A program made the translations under genes and the position numbers. The notes below the pieces were generated by a model. The model saw only the letters and a list, made by a program, of their open reading frames with translations, did not search any database and was not told the origin of the DNA. From Streptomyces chartreusis (GTDB taxonomy: Bacteria > Actinomycetota > Actinomycetes > Streptomycetales > Streptomycetaceae), in the NCBI RefSeq assembly GCF_008704715.1, contig NZ_CP023689.1, positions 4,402,001 through 4,466,000 on the forward strand: DNA of 64,000 nt, in the 5' to 3' direction. Shown in pieces: positions 8,443-17,319 of the stretch. The first letter of the stretch is position 1. Every line of letters begins with the position of its first letter.

Positions 8443-9075
8443 TCAGTCGAGCCGGATGTGCCTGATCCCCACTCCGGCCTGCCGCAGCCGCGTCCGCAGC
8501 GCGCCCTCGTTGTTGGGCCGAAGCCGCAGTCCGGCCAGGACGGCGATACGGTCGGCCGTCTTCGGCACGGTCGAGTGGTCCGTCCACAGATGTTCGGCGA
8601 ACTCCGGCTCGCGCAGCCGCTCCAGGCAGTGGTCGAGCTGCCGGACGGCCCAGCTCTCCCGGCGCAGCCCGGCGTTCTTCCCGGCGACGCGCTGAAGGAG
8701 GTGCCCGAAGCCGCGCTCCCGCAGCCGCTTCAGGACGGTCTCGCGCTGGGCGAGGAGGCTGAAGTGCCGTACGTCGTGGCCGAGTTCGCCGAGCCGGCCG
8801 ACCGTCTCGGCGAAATAGTCGGAGTTCGTGACCGTCATGGGGGCGATGACCACGCCGTCGTGCTTGGTGAGGGCGAGGTCGAGCACCTCGACGACGCCCT
8901 GCCGCCAGGACGTCAGATCCTGGAAGTCGCCGCGCAGTTCGGGCGGGAGCGTGCGGCGCAGTCCGAACCCGGCGTGCTCCGGGTCGCAGATGACGCTGCC
9001 GGGCAGACGGCGCCGGATCTCGTGTGCGGTCTGTGTCTTGCCGCCCCCGAAGGGGCCGTTGATCCACAGGAGCAT
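8443..9075 (-). CDS. TmrB-like P-loop ATPase
   Basis: 210-residue ATP-binding protein with an N-terminal Walker A, INGPFGGGKTQTA (residues 5-17), right at the start as in kinases and in the Bacillus tunicamycin-resistance protein TmrB, followed by an adenylate-kinase-like layout (APMTVTNSDYF, then LLAQRETVLKRLRERG lid-like region). TmrB homologs are common in Streptomyces; whether this one gives nucleoside-antibiotic resistance or is a small-molecule kinase is not decidable here. Stands alone, convergent with the DUF5937/ArsR gene. Confidence 0.75.
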   Translation of the reverse strand: MLLWINGPFGGGKTQTAHEIRRRLPGSVICDPEHAGFGLRRTLPPELRGDFQDLTSWRQGVVEVLDLALTKHDGVVIAPMTVTNSDYFAETVGRLGELGHDVRHFSLLAQRETVLKRLRERGFGHLLQRVAGKNAGLRRESWAVRQLDHCLERLREPEFAEHLWTDHSTVPKTADRIAVLAGLRLRPNNEGALRTRLRQAGVGIRHIRLD

Positions 9076-9127
9076 GCGCAGACCCTAGTGGGCACCGGTC
9101 ACGCCGGGGTCACGCCCCAGTGCCGCG

Positions 9128-9799
9128 TCAGCCGTGCCCGCCGGCGCGGACCAGGCCGGTCTCGTAGGCCAGGACCACCACCTGCACCCGGTCGCGCAGC
9201 CCCAGCTTGGTCAGGATGCGGCCGACGTGGGTCTTCACGGTCGCCTCGGACAGCACCAGCCGGGCGGCGATCTCCCCGTTGGACAGCCCCTGCGCGACCA
9301 GCACCATGACCTCGCGTTCCCGGTCGGTGAGCCGCTCCAGCTCCTTGTGCTGGGGCTCCTTCCCGGCGGACGGCAGCATCGGCGCGAACCGGTCCAGCAG
9401 GCGCCGGGTGGTGGACGGGGCGACGACCGCGTCGCCGCTGTGCACCGAGCGGATGGCGGCGAGGAGCTCGCCGGGCGGCACGTCCTTGAGCATGAAGCCG
9501 GAGGCGCCCGCCTTCAGCCCGGAGAAGGCGTACTCGTCGAGGTCGAAGGTGGTCAGGATCAGCACCTTGGGCGGCTCGGCCTCCTCGCAGATGCGGCGGG
9601 TGGTCTCCACGCCGTCCAGCTTCGGCATGCGCACGTCCATCAGCACGACGTCGACGGCGGTCGAGCGCAGCACCTGGAGGGCCTCGACGCCGTCGCCCGC
9701 CTCCGCGACGACCTCCATGTCCGGCTGGGCGGCGAGCACCATCCGGAACCCGGTGCGCAGCAGCACCTGGTCGTCGACGAGCATCACGCGGATCGCCAT
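9128..9799 (-). CDS. NarL/FixJ-family response regulator
   Basis: 223-residue two-domain regulator. The receiver domain has the acidic pocket near the start (LVDDQ), the phosphoacceptor Asp in VVLMDVRMPKLDG (about residue 56) and the conserved Lys in FMLKDV. A LuxR-type HTH follows: LTDREREVMVLVAQGLSNGEIA, then ATVKTHVGRILTKL. It lies 75 bases downstream of the histidine kinase gene and is surely its partner. No target can be named. Confidence 0.94.
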   Translation of the reverse strand: MAIRVMLVDDQVLLRTGFRMVLAAQPDMEVVAEAGDGVEALQVLRSTAVDVVLMDVRMPKLDGVETTRRICEEAEPPKVLILTTFDLDEYAFSGLKAGASGFMLKDVPPGELLAAIRSVHSGDAVVAPSTTRRLLDRFAPMLPSAGKEPQHKELERLTDREREVMVLVAQGLSNGEIAARLVLSEATVKTHVGRILTKLGLRDRVQVVVLAYETGLVRAGGHG

Positions 9800-9874
9800 C
9801 GGGGTCCTCTTCCGTCTCTTCCGTATGCGTCTACAGGGCCGTTACAGGTGTCAACAAGGGGCATGGCTCAGAGG

Positions 9875-11089
9875 TCAGTGTGCTGGTTTGAGCGGCAGCA
9901 GCGCACTGATGCGGAATCCTCCGCCCGGACGCGGCCCCGCGTCCAGCGTGCCGCCGACCATGCCGACCCGCTCCCGCATCCCGATCAGGCCGTGCCCGCT
10001 GCCGTCGGCGCCGCCGTCCTCGTACAGCTCGTGCGGGGCGCCCTTGCCGTCGTCCTCGACGAGCAGGCCGAGACCGTCGTCGAAGTAGACCAGGCGCACG
10101 CTGGCGCCGGCGTTCGGCCCGCCGTGCTTGCGGGTGTTGGTGAGCGCCTCCTGCACGATGCGGTACGCCGTGAGCTCGACGCCGCTGGGCAGCGGGCGCG
10201 GGGTGCCCTCGACCTTGAAGTCGACCGGCAGGCCGGAGGTGCGGCACTGCTGGATGAGCTCGTCGATCTGCTCGACGTCGGGCTGCGGGACGTACTCGCC
10301 GCCCTCCTGGTGCTCGCCGGTGCGCAGCACGCCGAGCAGACGGCGCATCTCGGCGAGGGCCTGGCGGCCGGTGGAGGAGATGGTCTCCAGGGCCTTCTTG
10401 GCCTGGTCGGGGGCGGCGTCGAGGACGTAGGCGGCGCCGTCGGCCTGCACCACCATCACGGAGACGTTGTGCGCGACGACGTCGTGCAGCTCGCGTGCGA
10501 TCCGGGCGCGTTCGGCGGCGACCGCGACCTTGGCCTGCGCCTCGCGCTCCTTCTCGAGCCGGGTCGCGCGCTCCTCCAGCTGCTCGTAGTAGGCGCGGCG
10601 GGTGCGGATCGAGTCGCCGAGGACCCAGGCGAGCGCGAACGGCACCGTCAGGAAGATCATCAGCGCGATGTTGCCCAGGACGCTGGAGTCTCTCTCCGGC
10701 CAGCGCAGCTGTGCCAGGGGTGCCGCGCACAGGCCGACGCCCAGCGCGGTCCGGGAGGCCCAGCGGGCGCCGGTGGCGGCCACGGTGTAGGTGATCACCA
10801 GGAAGGCGAAGTTGGCCGGTGTCGTCGCCACGTCGAGGGCCAGCTGTGCAAGCCCCACTCCGATGGCCAGCAGCAGCATCTTCTCCGGCATCCGCCGGCG
10901 CAGCGCGATCACCAGGCACAGCAGGAGGACCATCACGACGATGGCCGCTTCCGAGTCCGTGCCCGGAGGGTTCTGTCCGCCCTCGTCGCGGACGGCCACG
11001 GTGACCACAGAGATCCCGAAGAGGAAGACGGCCCAGAAGCTGTCGACCCATGTCGGGTGTCTGCGGATGAAGTCGTAGAGGCGCTGCAC
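9875..11089 (-). CDS. NarL-type sensor histidine kinase (HisKA_3)
   Basis: 404-residue membrane kinase. The N-terminal ~150 residues hold about four to five hydrophobic segments with little extracellular sequence, so it likely senses a membrane-borne or lipid-associated signal. The dimerisation/phosphoacceptor segment is ERARIARELHDVVAHNVSVM, with His in ELHDVVAH; the HATPase region has DDGKGA and GHGLIGMRERV. ATG at 11089. Transcribed just ahead of the response regulator. Confidence 0.93.
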   Translation of the reverse strand: MQRLYDFIRRHPTWVDSFWAVFLFGISVVTVAVRDEGGQNPPGTDSEAAIVVMVLLLCLVIALRRRMPEKMLLLAIGVGLAQLALDVATTPANFAFLVITYTVAATGARWASRTALGVGLCAAPLAQLRWPERDSSVLGNIALMIFLTVPFALAWVLGDSIRTRRAYYEQLEERATRLEKEREAQAKVAVAAERARIARELHDVVAHNVSVMVVQADGAAYVLDAAPDQAKKALETISSTGRQALAEMRRLLGVLRTGEHQEGGEYVPQPDVEQIDELIQQCRTSGLPVDFKVEGTPRPLPSGVELTAYRIVQEALTNTRKHGGPNAGASVRLVYFDDGLGLLVEDDGKGAPHELYEDGGADGSGHGLIGMRERVGMVGGTLDAGPRPGGGFRISALLPLKPAH

Positions 11090-11207
11090 GTAACCCAGCG
11101 TAGGGAAGCGAGATGTGTGCAGGGGTCAACCGGAGGGCCGATCCGCACCCCGCGCGCGTACTCCCCAAGGTGGAGGCTGTGTTCTTCCGTGCGCTTAGCC
11201 TGGGCCG

Positions 11208-12227
11208 GTGACAGCAGAGGCGACGGGTGAGTGGCACGGGTGGCGCACGGCGGCGGAAGCCGCTCTCTACGGGCCGGACGGCTTCTACCGCCGCCCCGAG
11301 GGACCGGCCGGGCACTTCCGTACGTCCGTCCACGCCTCGCCGCTCTTCGCCGACGCCGTGGCCCGGCTGCTGTGCCGCGTCGACGAGGCCCTCGGGCGTC
11401 CCGCGCGGCTCGACCTCGTCGACATGGCCGCCGGACGCGGCGAGCTGGTCACGGGCGTCCTGGCCGCCCTGCCCGCCGAGGTGGCGGCACGCACGCGTGC
11501 GTACGCCGTCGAGATCGCCGACCGCCCGCAGGCGCTGGATCACCGAATCGAGTGGCTGCCGGAGCCGCCGCCGCGGATCACGGGCCTGCTGTTCGCCAAC
11601 GAGTGGCTGGACAACGTGCCCGTGGAGGTCGCCGAGGTCGACTCCGCGAGCGTATCGCGCCGGGTCCTCGTGCGGCGCGACGGCACCGAGCGCCTCGGGG
11701 AGCCGGTCTCCGGGGCGGAGGCGCGGTGGCTGGAGCGGTGGTGGCCGTCGGGGGGCGCCCAGGGGACGCGGGCCGAGGTCGGCCTGCCGCGGGACGAGGC
11801 CTGGGCCGCCGCGGCCGGGACGCTGGACCGGGGCCTCGCGGTCGCCGTGGACTACGCGCACTCGGCGCAGGCCCGACCGCCCTTCGGCACCCTCACCGGC
11901 TTCCGCGAGGGCCGCGAGACGGCGCCCGTCCCGGACGGTTCGTGCGACATCACGGCCCATGTGGCACTGGATGCCTGCGCCCTGCCCGGAGCGGTCCTGC
12001 TGACCCAGCGCGCCGCCCTGCACGCCCTGGGCATCTCGGGCGCACGCCCCCCGCTGGAGCTGGCCTCCACACGCCCCGCGGAGTACGTGCGGGCCCTCGC
12101 GGGCGCGGGCGAGGCCGCCGAGCTGACGGCGCCGGGCGGGCTGGGTGACTTCGGCTGGCTCCTGCAGTCGGTTGGAATTCCGAACGTACTGGCCGCCCAT
12201 GGGCAGGGCGGCGGCCCCACGGACTGA
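11208..12227 (+). CDS. MidA/NDUFAF7-family SAM-dependent methyltransferase
   Basis: 339-residue protein of the SAM-dependent MidA family: an N-terminal YGPDGFYRRPEGPAGHF segment that positions the substrate, then the SAM-binding loop VDMAAGRGELVTGV (about residues 72-85), LFANEWLDNVP and VDYAHSAQ. The eukaryotic member NDUFAF7 dimethylates an arginine of the complex I subunit NDUFS2, homolog of NuoD. Here the next gene, convergent and only 30 bases away, is a NuoD paralog, so the same enzyme-substrate pairing is plausible. GTG start at 11208. Confidence 0.85.
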   Translation: MTAEATGEWHGWRTAAEAALYGPDGFYRRPEGPAGHFRTSVHASPLFADAVARLLCRVDEALGRPARLDLVDMAAGRGELVTGVLAALPAEVAARTRAYAVEIADRPQALDHRIEWLPEPPPRITGLLFANEWLDNVPVEVAEVDSASVSRRVLVRRDGTERLGEPVSGAEARWLERWWPSGGAQGTRAEVGLPRDEAWAAAAGTLDRGLAVAVDYAHSAQARPPFGTLTGFREGRETAPVPDGSCDITAHVALDACALPGAVLLTQRAALHALGISGARPPLELASTRPAEYVRALAGAGEAAELTAPGGLGDFGWLLQSVGIPNVLAAHGQGGGPTD

Positions 12228-12257
12228 CGGGCCGGCCGCTTGGCGCCTACTCGCCGC

Positions 12258-13409
12258 CTACTTGTCGATGTCTCCGACCACGAAGAACATCGACCCCAGG
12301 ATCGCCACCATGTCCGCGACCAGCGTCCCCGGCAGCAGCTCGACCAGCGCCTGGATGTTGTTGTACGACGCGGAGCGCAGCTTCAGCCGGTACGGGGTCT
12401 TCTCGCCCTTGCTGACGAGGTAGTAGCCGTTGATGCCGAGCGGGTTCTCGGTCCACGCGTACGTGTGGCCCTCGGGCGCCTTCAGCACCTTGGGCAGCCG
12501 CTGGTTGATCGGCCCCGGCGGCAGCTCGGCGAGCCGGTCGAGGCAGGCGTCGGCGAGGTCGAGGGCGACGTGGGTCTGCTCCAGCAGGCACTCGAAGCGG
12601 GCGAGGCAGTCGCCCTCCTGCCGGGTCACCACGCGCAGGACGTCCCCCAGCTCGCCGTAGGCGAGGTAGGGCTCGTCGCGGCGCAGGTCGAAGTCGACGC
12701 CCGAGGCGCGCGCGATCGGCCCGCTCACGCCGTACGCGTGCACGGCCTCCGGAGTGAGAGCGCCCACGCCCCGGGTGCGCCCCCGGAAGATCTCGTTGCC
12801 GAGGACCAGGTCGTCGAAGCGGTCCATGCGGGAACGCACGTCGGCGACGGCGGTACGCGCGCGTGTGGTCCACCCGGCCGGCAGGTCCTCCTTGAGGCCG
12901 CCGACCCGGTTGAACATGTAGTGCATCCGCCCGCCGGAGACCTCCTCCATCACGTGCTGGAGTTCCTCGCGCTCCGTGAAGGCGTAGAAGATCGGCGTGA
13001 TCCCGCCCAGCTCCAGCGGGTACGACCCGAGGAACATCAGGTGGTTGAGCACCCGGTTGAGCTCGGCGAGCAGCGTCCGCGTCCACACGGCCCGCTCGGG
13101 CACCTCCATCCCCAGCATGCGCTCCACCGCCAGGACGACGCCCAGCTCGTTGGAGAACGCCGACAGCCAGTCGTGGCGGTTGGCGAGCATGATGATCTGG
13201 CGGTAGTCGCGGGCCTCGAAGAGCTTCTCGGCGCCGCGGTGCATGTAGCCGATCACCGGCTCCGCGCTGATGATGCGCTCGCCGTCCAGCACGAGCTTCA
13301 GACGCAGCACGCCGTGCGTGGAGGGGTGCTGGGGGCCGATGTTGAGCACCATGTCGGTGCTCTCCGCGGCGCCGCCGATACCGACCATGGTCTCCGTCGT
13401 AGGAGTCAT
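12258..13409 (-). CDS. nuoD2: NADH-quinone oxidoreductase subunit D-like protein (second NuoD)
   Basis: 383-residue homolog of the 49-kDa/NuoD subunit that lines the quinone site of complex I. It begins MVLNIGPQHPSTHGVLRL and has the YMHRGAEKLFE motif near the quinone/N2 region (Arg58). It is isolated from any other nuo gene, and its C-terminal half deviates from canonical NuoD (for example DVLRVVTRQEGDCLARF and a final DIDK rather than the usual DVDR), so it may be a paralog for an alternative or partial complex. ATG 13409 has AGGAGA ten bases upstream; longer frames are shadows of the PH-domain gene. Confidence 0.88.
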   Translation of the reverse strand: MTPTTETMVGIGGAAESTDMVLNIGPQHPSTHGVLRLKLVLDGERIISAEPVIGYMHRGAEKLFEARDYRQIIMLANRHDWLSAFSNELGVVLAVERMLGMEVPERAVWTRTLLAELNRVLNHLMFLGSYPLELGGITPIFYAFTEREELQHVMEEVSGGRMHYMFNRVGGLKEDLPAGWTTRARTAVADVRSRMDRFDDLVLGNEIFRGRTRGVGALTPEAVHAYGVSGPIARASGVDFDLRRDEPYLAYGELGDVLRVVTRQEGDCLARFECLLEQTHVALDLADACLDRLAELPPGPINQRLPKVLKAPEGHTYAWTENPLGINGYYLVSKGEKTPYRLKLRSASYNNIQALVELLPGTLVADMVAILGSMFFVVGDIDK

Positions 13410-13440
13410 GGACACAGTCTCTCCTACGTACGCTGGCCCC

Positions 13441-13959
13441 ATGGAGACGGGGAGCCCACAGAACACGGGAACGGCGGGGGACGAGCGGGCGGGGGACGAG
13501 CCGGGGTGGACCGGCCTGCCGCCGGGCCTGCTCCGCATGCGCCGGCTGTTGCTGGTGGTGTGGCTGGGACTGCTGGCGATCGGCCTGGGACTGCTGCTCG
13601 GGCTGCTCGCCGGGCCGGGCTGGGCGGCGTTCTCGGCGCTGCCGCTCGCGCTGATGGCGTGGGGCTGGGTGATGCTGGGCCGCAACTGGCGTTCGTGGCG
13701 CTACGCCGAGCGCGCCGACGACCTGCTGATCAGCCGGGGCGTGCTGTGGCGCGAGGAGACAGTCGTGCCGTACGGCCGTATGCAACTGGTCGAGGTCACC
13801 TCGGGTCCGGTGGAGCGGCACTTCGGGCTGGCCAGCGTGCAGCTGCACACGGCGGCCGCCGCGACCGACGCCACCATCCCCGGCCTCGATCCGGCGGAGG
13901 CGGAACGGCTGCGCGACCGGCTCACCGAGCTCGGCGAGGCACGATCGGCGGGCCTGTGA
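13441..13959 (+). CDS. PH domain-containing membrane protein (YdbS-like)
   Basis: 172-residue protein with two adjacent hydrophobic segments (LLLVVWLGLLAIGLGLLLGL and AAFSALPLALMAWGWVML) followed by one bacterial PH domain (bPH2/DUF304) with the YAERADDLLISRGVLWREETVVPYGRMQLV pattern of strands, quoted here only as a landmark up to the first strand. Pairs of such proteins occur as YdbS/YdbT in Bacillus, where they help resist certain bacteriocins. Divergent from nuoD2, ATG at 13441, stop overlapping the next gene (GTGA). Confidence 0.85.
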   Translation: METGSPQNTGTAGDERAGDEPGWTGLPPGLLRMRRLLLVVWLGLLAIGLGLLLGLLAGPGWAAFSALPLALMAWGWVMLGRNWRSWRYAERADDLLISRGVLWREETVVPYGRMQLVEVTSGPVERHFGLASVQLHTAAAATDATIPGLDPAEAERLRDRLTELGEARSAGL

Positions 13960-15290
13960 CGACGCCAGGCGTCGGCGACGCCGTACGCGAGCGGCCGCCG
14001 GTGTCCGAGCGGCGCCTGCACCCCGTGACGCCGCTCAGGCGCGCATGGGCGCCGGTTGCCGTGCTGATCGGCTGGGCGGTGCACGACCCGGACCAGGCGC
14101 AGCGCCAGCTCACCAGGCTGACCACGACCACGCTGCTGATCGCGCTCGCCGTGCTGCTTCCGGCGGCCGCCCTGTACGGCTTCCTCACCTGGTGGTACAC
14201 GCACTTCGCCGTGACCGACGCGGAGTTGCGCATCCGCACCGGGCTGGTGTTCCGGCGCACCGCGCACATCCGGCTGGAACGCATCCAGGCGATCGACGTC
14301 ACCCAGCCGCTCCTCGCGCGCGTGGCGGGCGTCGCGAAGCTGAAGCTGGACGTCATAGGCGCCGACAAGAAGGACGAACTCGCCTTCCTGGGCGCGGAGG
14401 AGGCGCGCGCCCTGCGTGCGGAACTCCTCGCGCGCGCCGCCGGTTTCGCCCCCGAGACGGCGCACGAGGTCGGTGAGGCACCGTCCCAGCAGCTCCTGCG
14501 GGTCCCGCCGGGCGTCCTCGCCACCTCCCTCGTCCTCACCGGCGCGACCTGGGCGACGCTGGGCGCCGCGCTGGTCGTACCGACGGTCCTGTGGCTGGTC
14601 ACCGAGAGCGCGTGGACGGTCCTGGCCACCGCGATCCCGCTGGTCGGCGCGGCGGGGGCCAGCAGCGTGGGGCGGTTCGTCACCGAGTACGACTGGACGG
14701 TGGGCGAGTCGCAGGACGGTCTGCGCATCGACCACGGCCTCCTCGACCGCGCCCACGAGACGGTGCCGCCGGGCCGCGTGCAGACGGTAAGGATCGTCGA
14801 GCCGCTGCTGTGGCGACGACGCGGCTGGGTGCGGGTGGAACTGGACGTGGCCGGCTCCGCCAACTCGCTCCTGCTCCCGGTGGCACCGCGCGAGGTCGCC
14901 GAGTCGGTCGTCGCGCGCGTGCTGCCCGGGGTGACGGTCCCGAGCCGCGCGTCCCTGTCCCGTCCGCCGCGCCGCGCGGGCAGGTGCGTGCCCCTGTGGT
15001 GGCGCGGCTACGGCCTCGCCGTCACGGACGCGGTGTTCGCCGCCCGCACGGGCCTGCTCCGCCGCAGCCTCGCCCTGGTGCCGCACGCCAAGGTCCAGAG
15101 CGTCCGCCTGGCCCAGGGCCCCTGGGAGCGCCTGTGGGGCGTCGCCGACGTCCACGTGGACACGGGGGCCAACAAGACGGTCACCGCCCGTCTGAGGGAC
15201 GCCGAGGAGGCGTCGGAGCTGCTCCGGGGCCAGACGGAGCGATCCCGAACGGGGCGGCGCGATGCCCTGCCGGATCGGTGGATGGCTTGA
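13956..15290 (+). CDS. PH domain-containing membrane protein (YdbT-like)
   Basis: 444-residue partner of the preceding gene, GTG start inside its stop codon. Two to three copies of the bPH2 domain alternate with pairs of transmembrane helices: first unit around FAVTDAELRIRTGLVFRRT, second after SVGRFVTEYDWTVGESQDGL, third around YGLAVTDAVFAARTGLLRR; each repeats the theme 'R-G-hydrophobic-x-R, arginine-rich strand, V-Q-x-V/I'. Probably forms a membrane complex with the upstream protein. Function beyond membrane association is unknown. Confidence 0.85.
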   Translation: MTTPGVGDAVRERPPVSERRLHPVTPLRRAWAPVAVLIGWAVHDPDQAQRQLTRLTTTTLLIALAVLLPAAALYGFLTWWYTHFAVTDAELRIRTGLVFRRTAHIRLERIQAIDVTQPLLARVAGVAKLKLDVIGADKKDELAFLGAEEARALRAELLARAAGFAPETAHEVGEAPSQQLLRVPPGVLATSLVLTGATWATLGAALVVPTVLWLVTESAWTVLATAIPLVGAAGASSVGRFVTEYDWTVGESQDGLRIDHGLLDRAHETVPPGRVQTVRIVEPLLWRRRGWVRVELDVAGSANSLLLPVAPREVAESVVARVLPGVTVPSRASLSRPPRRAGRCVPLWWRGYGLAVTDAVFAARTGLLRRSLALVPHAKVQSVRLAQGPWERLWGVADVHVDTGANKTVTARLRDAEEASELLRGQTERSRTGRRDALPDRWMA

Positions 15291-15609
15291 GCGGTGCCGG
15301 GGGGTGGCGTGAGGCGTCGCCCTGGAGGCGGGGGGTCTGAGCCGGTCCCGGGAGGGGGCTTGAGCCCGGCCCCGGAGGGGGCTTGAGCCCGGCCCGTCCC
15401 GGTGGGGCGTGAGCCCGGCACGGGAGGTGGCGTGAGCCCGGCACGGGAGGTGGCGTGAGCCCGGCACGGGAGGTGGCCTACGCCCGTCCCCGGGACGTGG
15501 CCTGCGCTGTGGCTGAGAGGTGGTCTGTGCCATCCCCTGGAGGTGCCGAGCATGAGCCGTCCCGGAAAGTGGCGGCGGCGGGCCTGAGCGAGCCGCCGCC
15601 CGTCCGGCG
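15291..15609. repeat. Non-coding gap with a 23-bp tandem repeat (about 15339-15503)
   Basis: Between two convergent genes lies a minisatellite. Units starting at 15339, 15362, 15385, 15411, 15434 and 15457 have period 23 (one unit is 26), consensus GAGCCCGGCACGGGAGGTGG plus CGT; units at 15411 and 15434 are identical and that at 15457 differs by one base. A seventh, eroded unit begins near 15480. Each unit happens to contain GGGAGGTGGC followed by GTG, resembling a ribosome-binding site and start. No gene is supported here. Confidence 0.85.
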
Positions 15610-17175
15610 TCAGGAAACCGCGCTCCGCAGCCCCTGGATGTCGATCTGCTCGGTCTCGTCGTGCGCCGTCAGGTCGATGACCTGGCCGATGCCCCGGGAC
15701 TCCTCGTCGGCCGGCTTGAACTCGGCCTCGGACTCGGCCTTGTGCAGGGCGAGGGCCTCCTGGCCGACGACGTCGGCGAGGTCCTCGTTCTGCACGGACT
15801 CCAGCGCGGACGGCTCCGTGCCCTGCTTCGTGCCGAAGAAGTCGAACCCGCCCTCGACCGCCGGGCGCCGTACGGGCGCGGCCGGTGCGACGGCCACCGC
15901 GGTCGGCTCGATGAAGTGCCCCGCGGGGCGCCGAGCGGCGGGCAGCGCCGGCCGGGTCGTGGCCAGGGCGCCTGCCGGGGTGACGGCGGCCGCGTGCTCA
16001 TGCCCGTCGACCGCCCCTGGCTTCCCCTGCGGGTCGTCCTCCAGCACGGGCTCCGTCTCGGAGGCGCCGGCCCCCTCCACCTCGGCGTCGCCCGAGGCGT
16101 CCTTCAACGGCCTGCCGCCGGACGGGCCGTCGCCCTTCGGGGGGTCGTTCTTCGGAGACCCGTCCTTGGAGGGCTCCTCCTTGGAGTCCACGGAGTCCTT
16201 GGCGGACTTGGCCTTCACGGACTCGTCCTCGGCCGACCGGTCGGCGGCCGACCCGTCCTCCGACGCCTCGCCCAGGGGCGCCTCGTCCACGGACGACTCA
16301 GCGACGGGCGACTGGGACTCGTCCTCGGCGGACGTCTCCTCGGCCGACGTCTCCTCCGGCGAGTCCCCGTCGGACGCCTCGCCCTTCACCTCACCGTCCG
16401 CTTCCGGCTCACCGTCCTTGTCGAACCGCGCCAACGCGGCCTTGGCGCGCAGGAACAGCCGCGAACCCTCCGGCGAGAAGACCTTCGCGTCGACGGGCGC
16501 CTCTTCGGCGGCCTCCGCGACCTCGTCGTCCTCGTCGTCCTGGATCGCCTCGGCGTCGTCGTCCGCCACACTCTCCACGTCGTCCACGCCCTCCGCCTCG
16601 GCCGGGGCAGCCACAGCCCCCGCCTCCTCGGCCTCGGCGAACTCGGCAGCGGCGTCGTCGGCGGCCTCCGCCTCTCCGTCACCCGGCTCCGGTACCGGCG
16701 GCAGCGCCCGCGCGGGCGCGGCGGCCTCTATCTCCAGAACCCGGCGCTCCTCCAGGACGGTCGCGCGCTCGGTCTCCGCCGTGGCGTACCGCCGCAGCAG
16801 CGAGGCGTGCTCGTTGCGCAGCCCGGCGAGCTCGGCCCGCTTGCCGCGCAGCCGCTGTTCGAGCTTGACGCGCAGCTCGCGCGACTCGTCGAGGTCGGCC
16901 TCCAGCTCGGCGACCCGCTCCTCGTGCCGCCACTCGTCGCTGGCACGCGCGCGCGTGAGGTCGGCGACCTGCTTGCCCGCGTGCGTGTCCCAGCGGCGCA
17001 TGACGACCGCACCCACGACCGCCGTCGCCGCGGCGGCCGCGGCGAAGCCGCGCAACGCCATGGTTTGGGAGAACACCCAGGGGGCGAGCGCACAGACGAC
17101 GGACACGCCCGCGATGGCCGACGGGGGCAGCATCCTGTGCAAGGGCGGGGAATGGCGGTGACGTCCACGTGGCAT
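15610..17175 (-). CDS. Acidic coiled-coil membrane protein of unknown function
   Basis: 521 residues. The N-terminus has two hydrophobic segments (SAIAGVSVVCALAPWVF and GFAAAAAATAVVGAVVM), then a predicted coiled coil at about residues 65-145 (ERVAELEADLDESRELR and following heptads), then some 350 residues of very acidic, Ser/Glu/Asp/Pro-rich sequence with short repeats such as EETSAEETSAEDE. It should be anchored by the N-terminus with a long disordered tail. No enzymatic motif. ATG at 17175 chosen because the basic-hydrophobic start follows directly; an upstream in-frame ATG adds poorly supported residues. Confidence 0.75.
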   Translation of the reverse strand: MPRGRHRHSPPLHRMLPPSAIAGVSVVCALAPWVFSQTMALRGFAAAAAATAVVGAVVMRRWDTHAGKQVADLTRARASDEWRHEERVAELEADLDESRELRVKLEQRLRGKRAELAGLRNEHASLLRRYATAETERATVLEERRVLEIEAAAPARALPPVPEPGDGEAEAADDAAAEFAEAEEAGAVAAPAEAEGVDDVESVADDDAEAIQDDEDDEVAEAAEEAPVDAKVFSPEGSRLFLRAKAALARFDKDGEPEADGEVKGEASDGDSPEETSAEETSAEDESQSPVAESSVDEAPLGEASEDGSAADRSAEDESVKAKSAKDSVDSKEEPSKDGSPKNDPPKGDGPSGGRPLKDASGDAEVEGAGASETEPVLEDDPQGKPGAVDGHEHAAAVTPAGALATTRPALPAARRPAGHFIEPTAVAVAPAAPVRRPAVEGGFDFFGTKQGTEPSALESVQNEDLADVVGQEALALHKAESEAEFKPADEESRGIGQVIDLTAHDETEQIDIQGLRSAVS

Positions 17176-17319
17176 GGCCAGAAACTTACCGCGCGTAGGC
17201 GAATCTTGGCGCCCCGCCCCGTAAAAAGACAGCCATCCCGAGTCGTTCACTTGGCATCAGGATTCAGTTCCGTCACCGAATTGGCCACGAAACAAGATCA
17301 AAGAGCCGGATCGGCCACC

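Noticed and set aside
12240..13955. Long plus-strand frame joined to the second PH-domain gene
   Set aside because: It re-reads nuoD2 in antisense and the first PH gene out of frame; the true start is GTG 13956 in the preceding stop.
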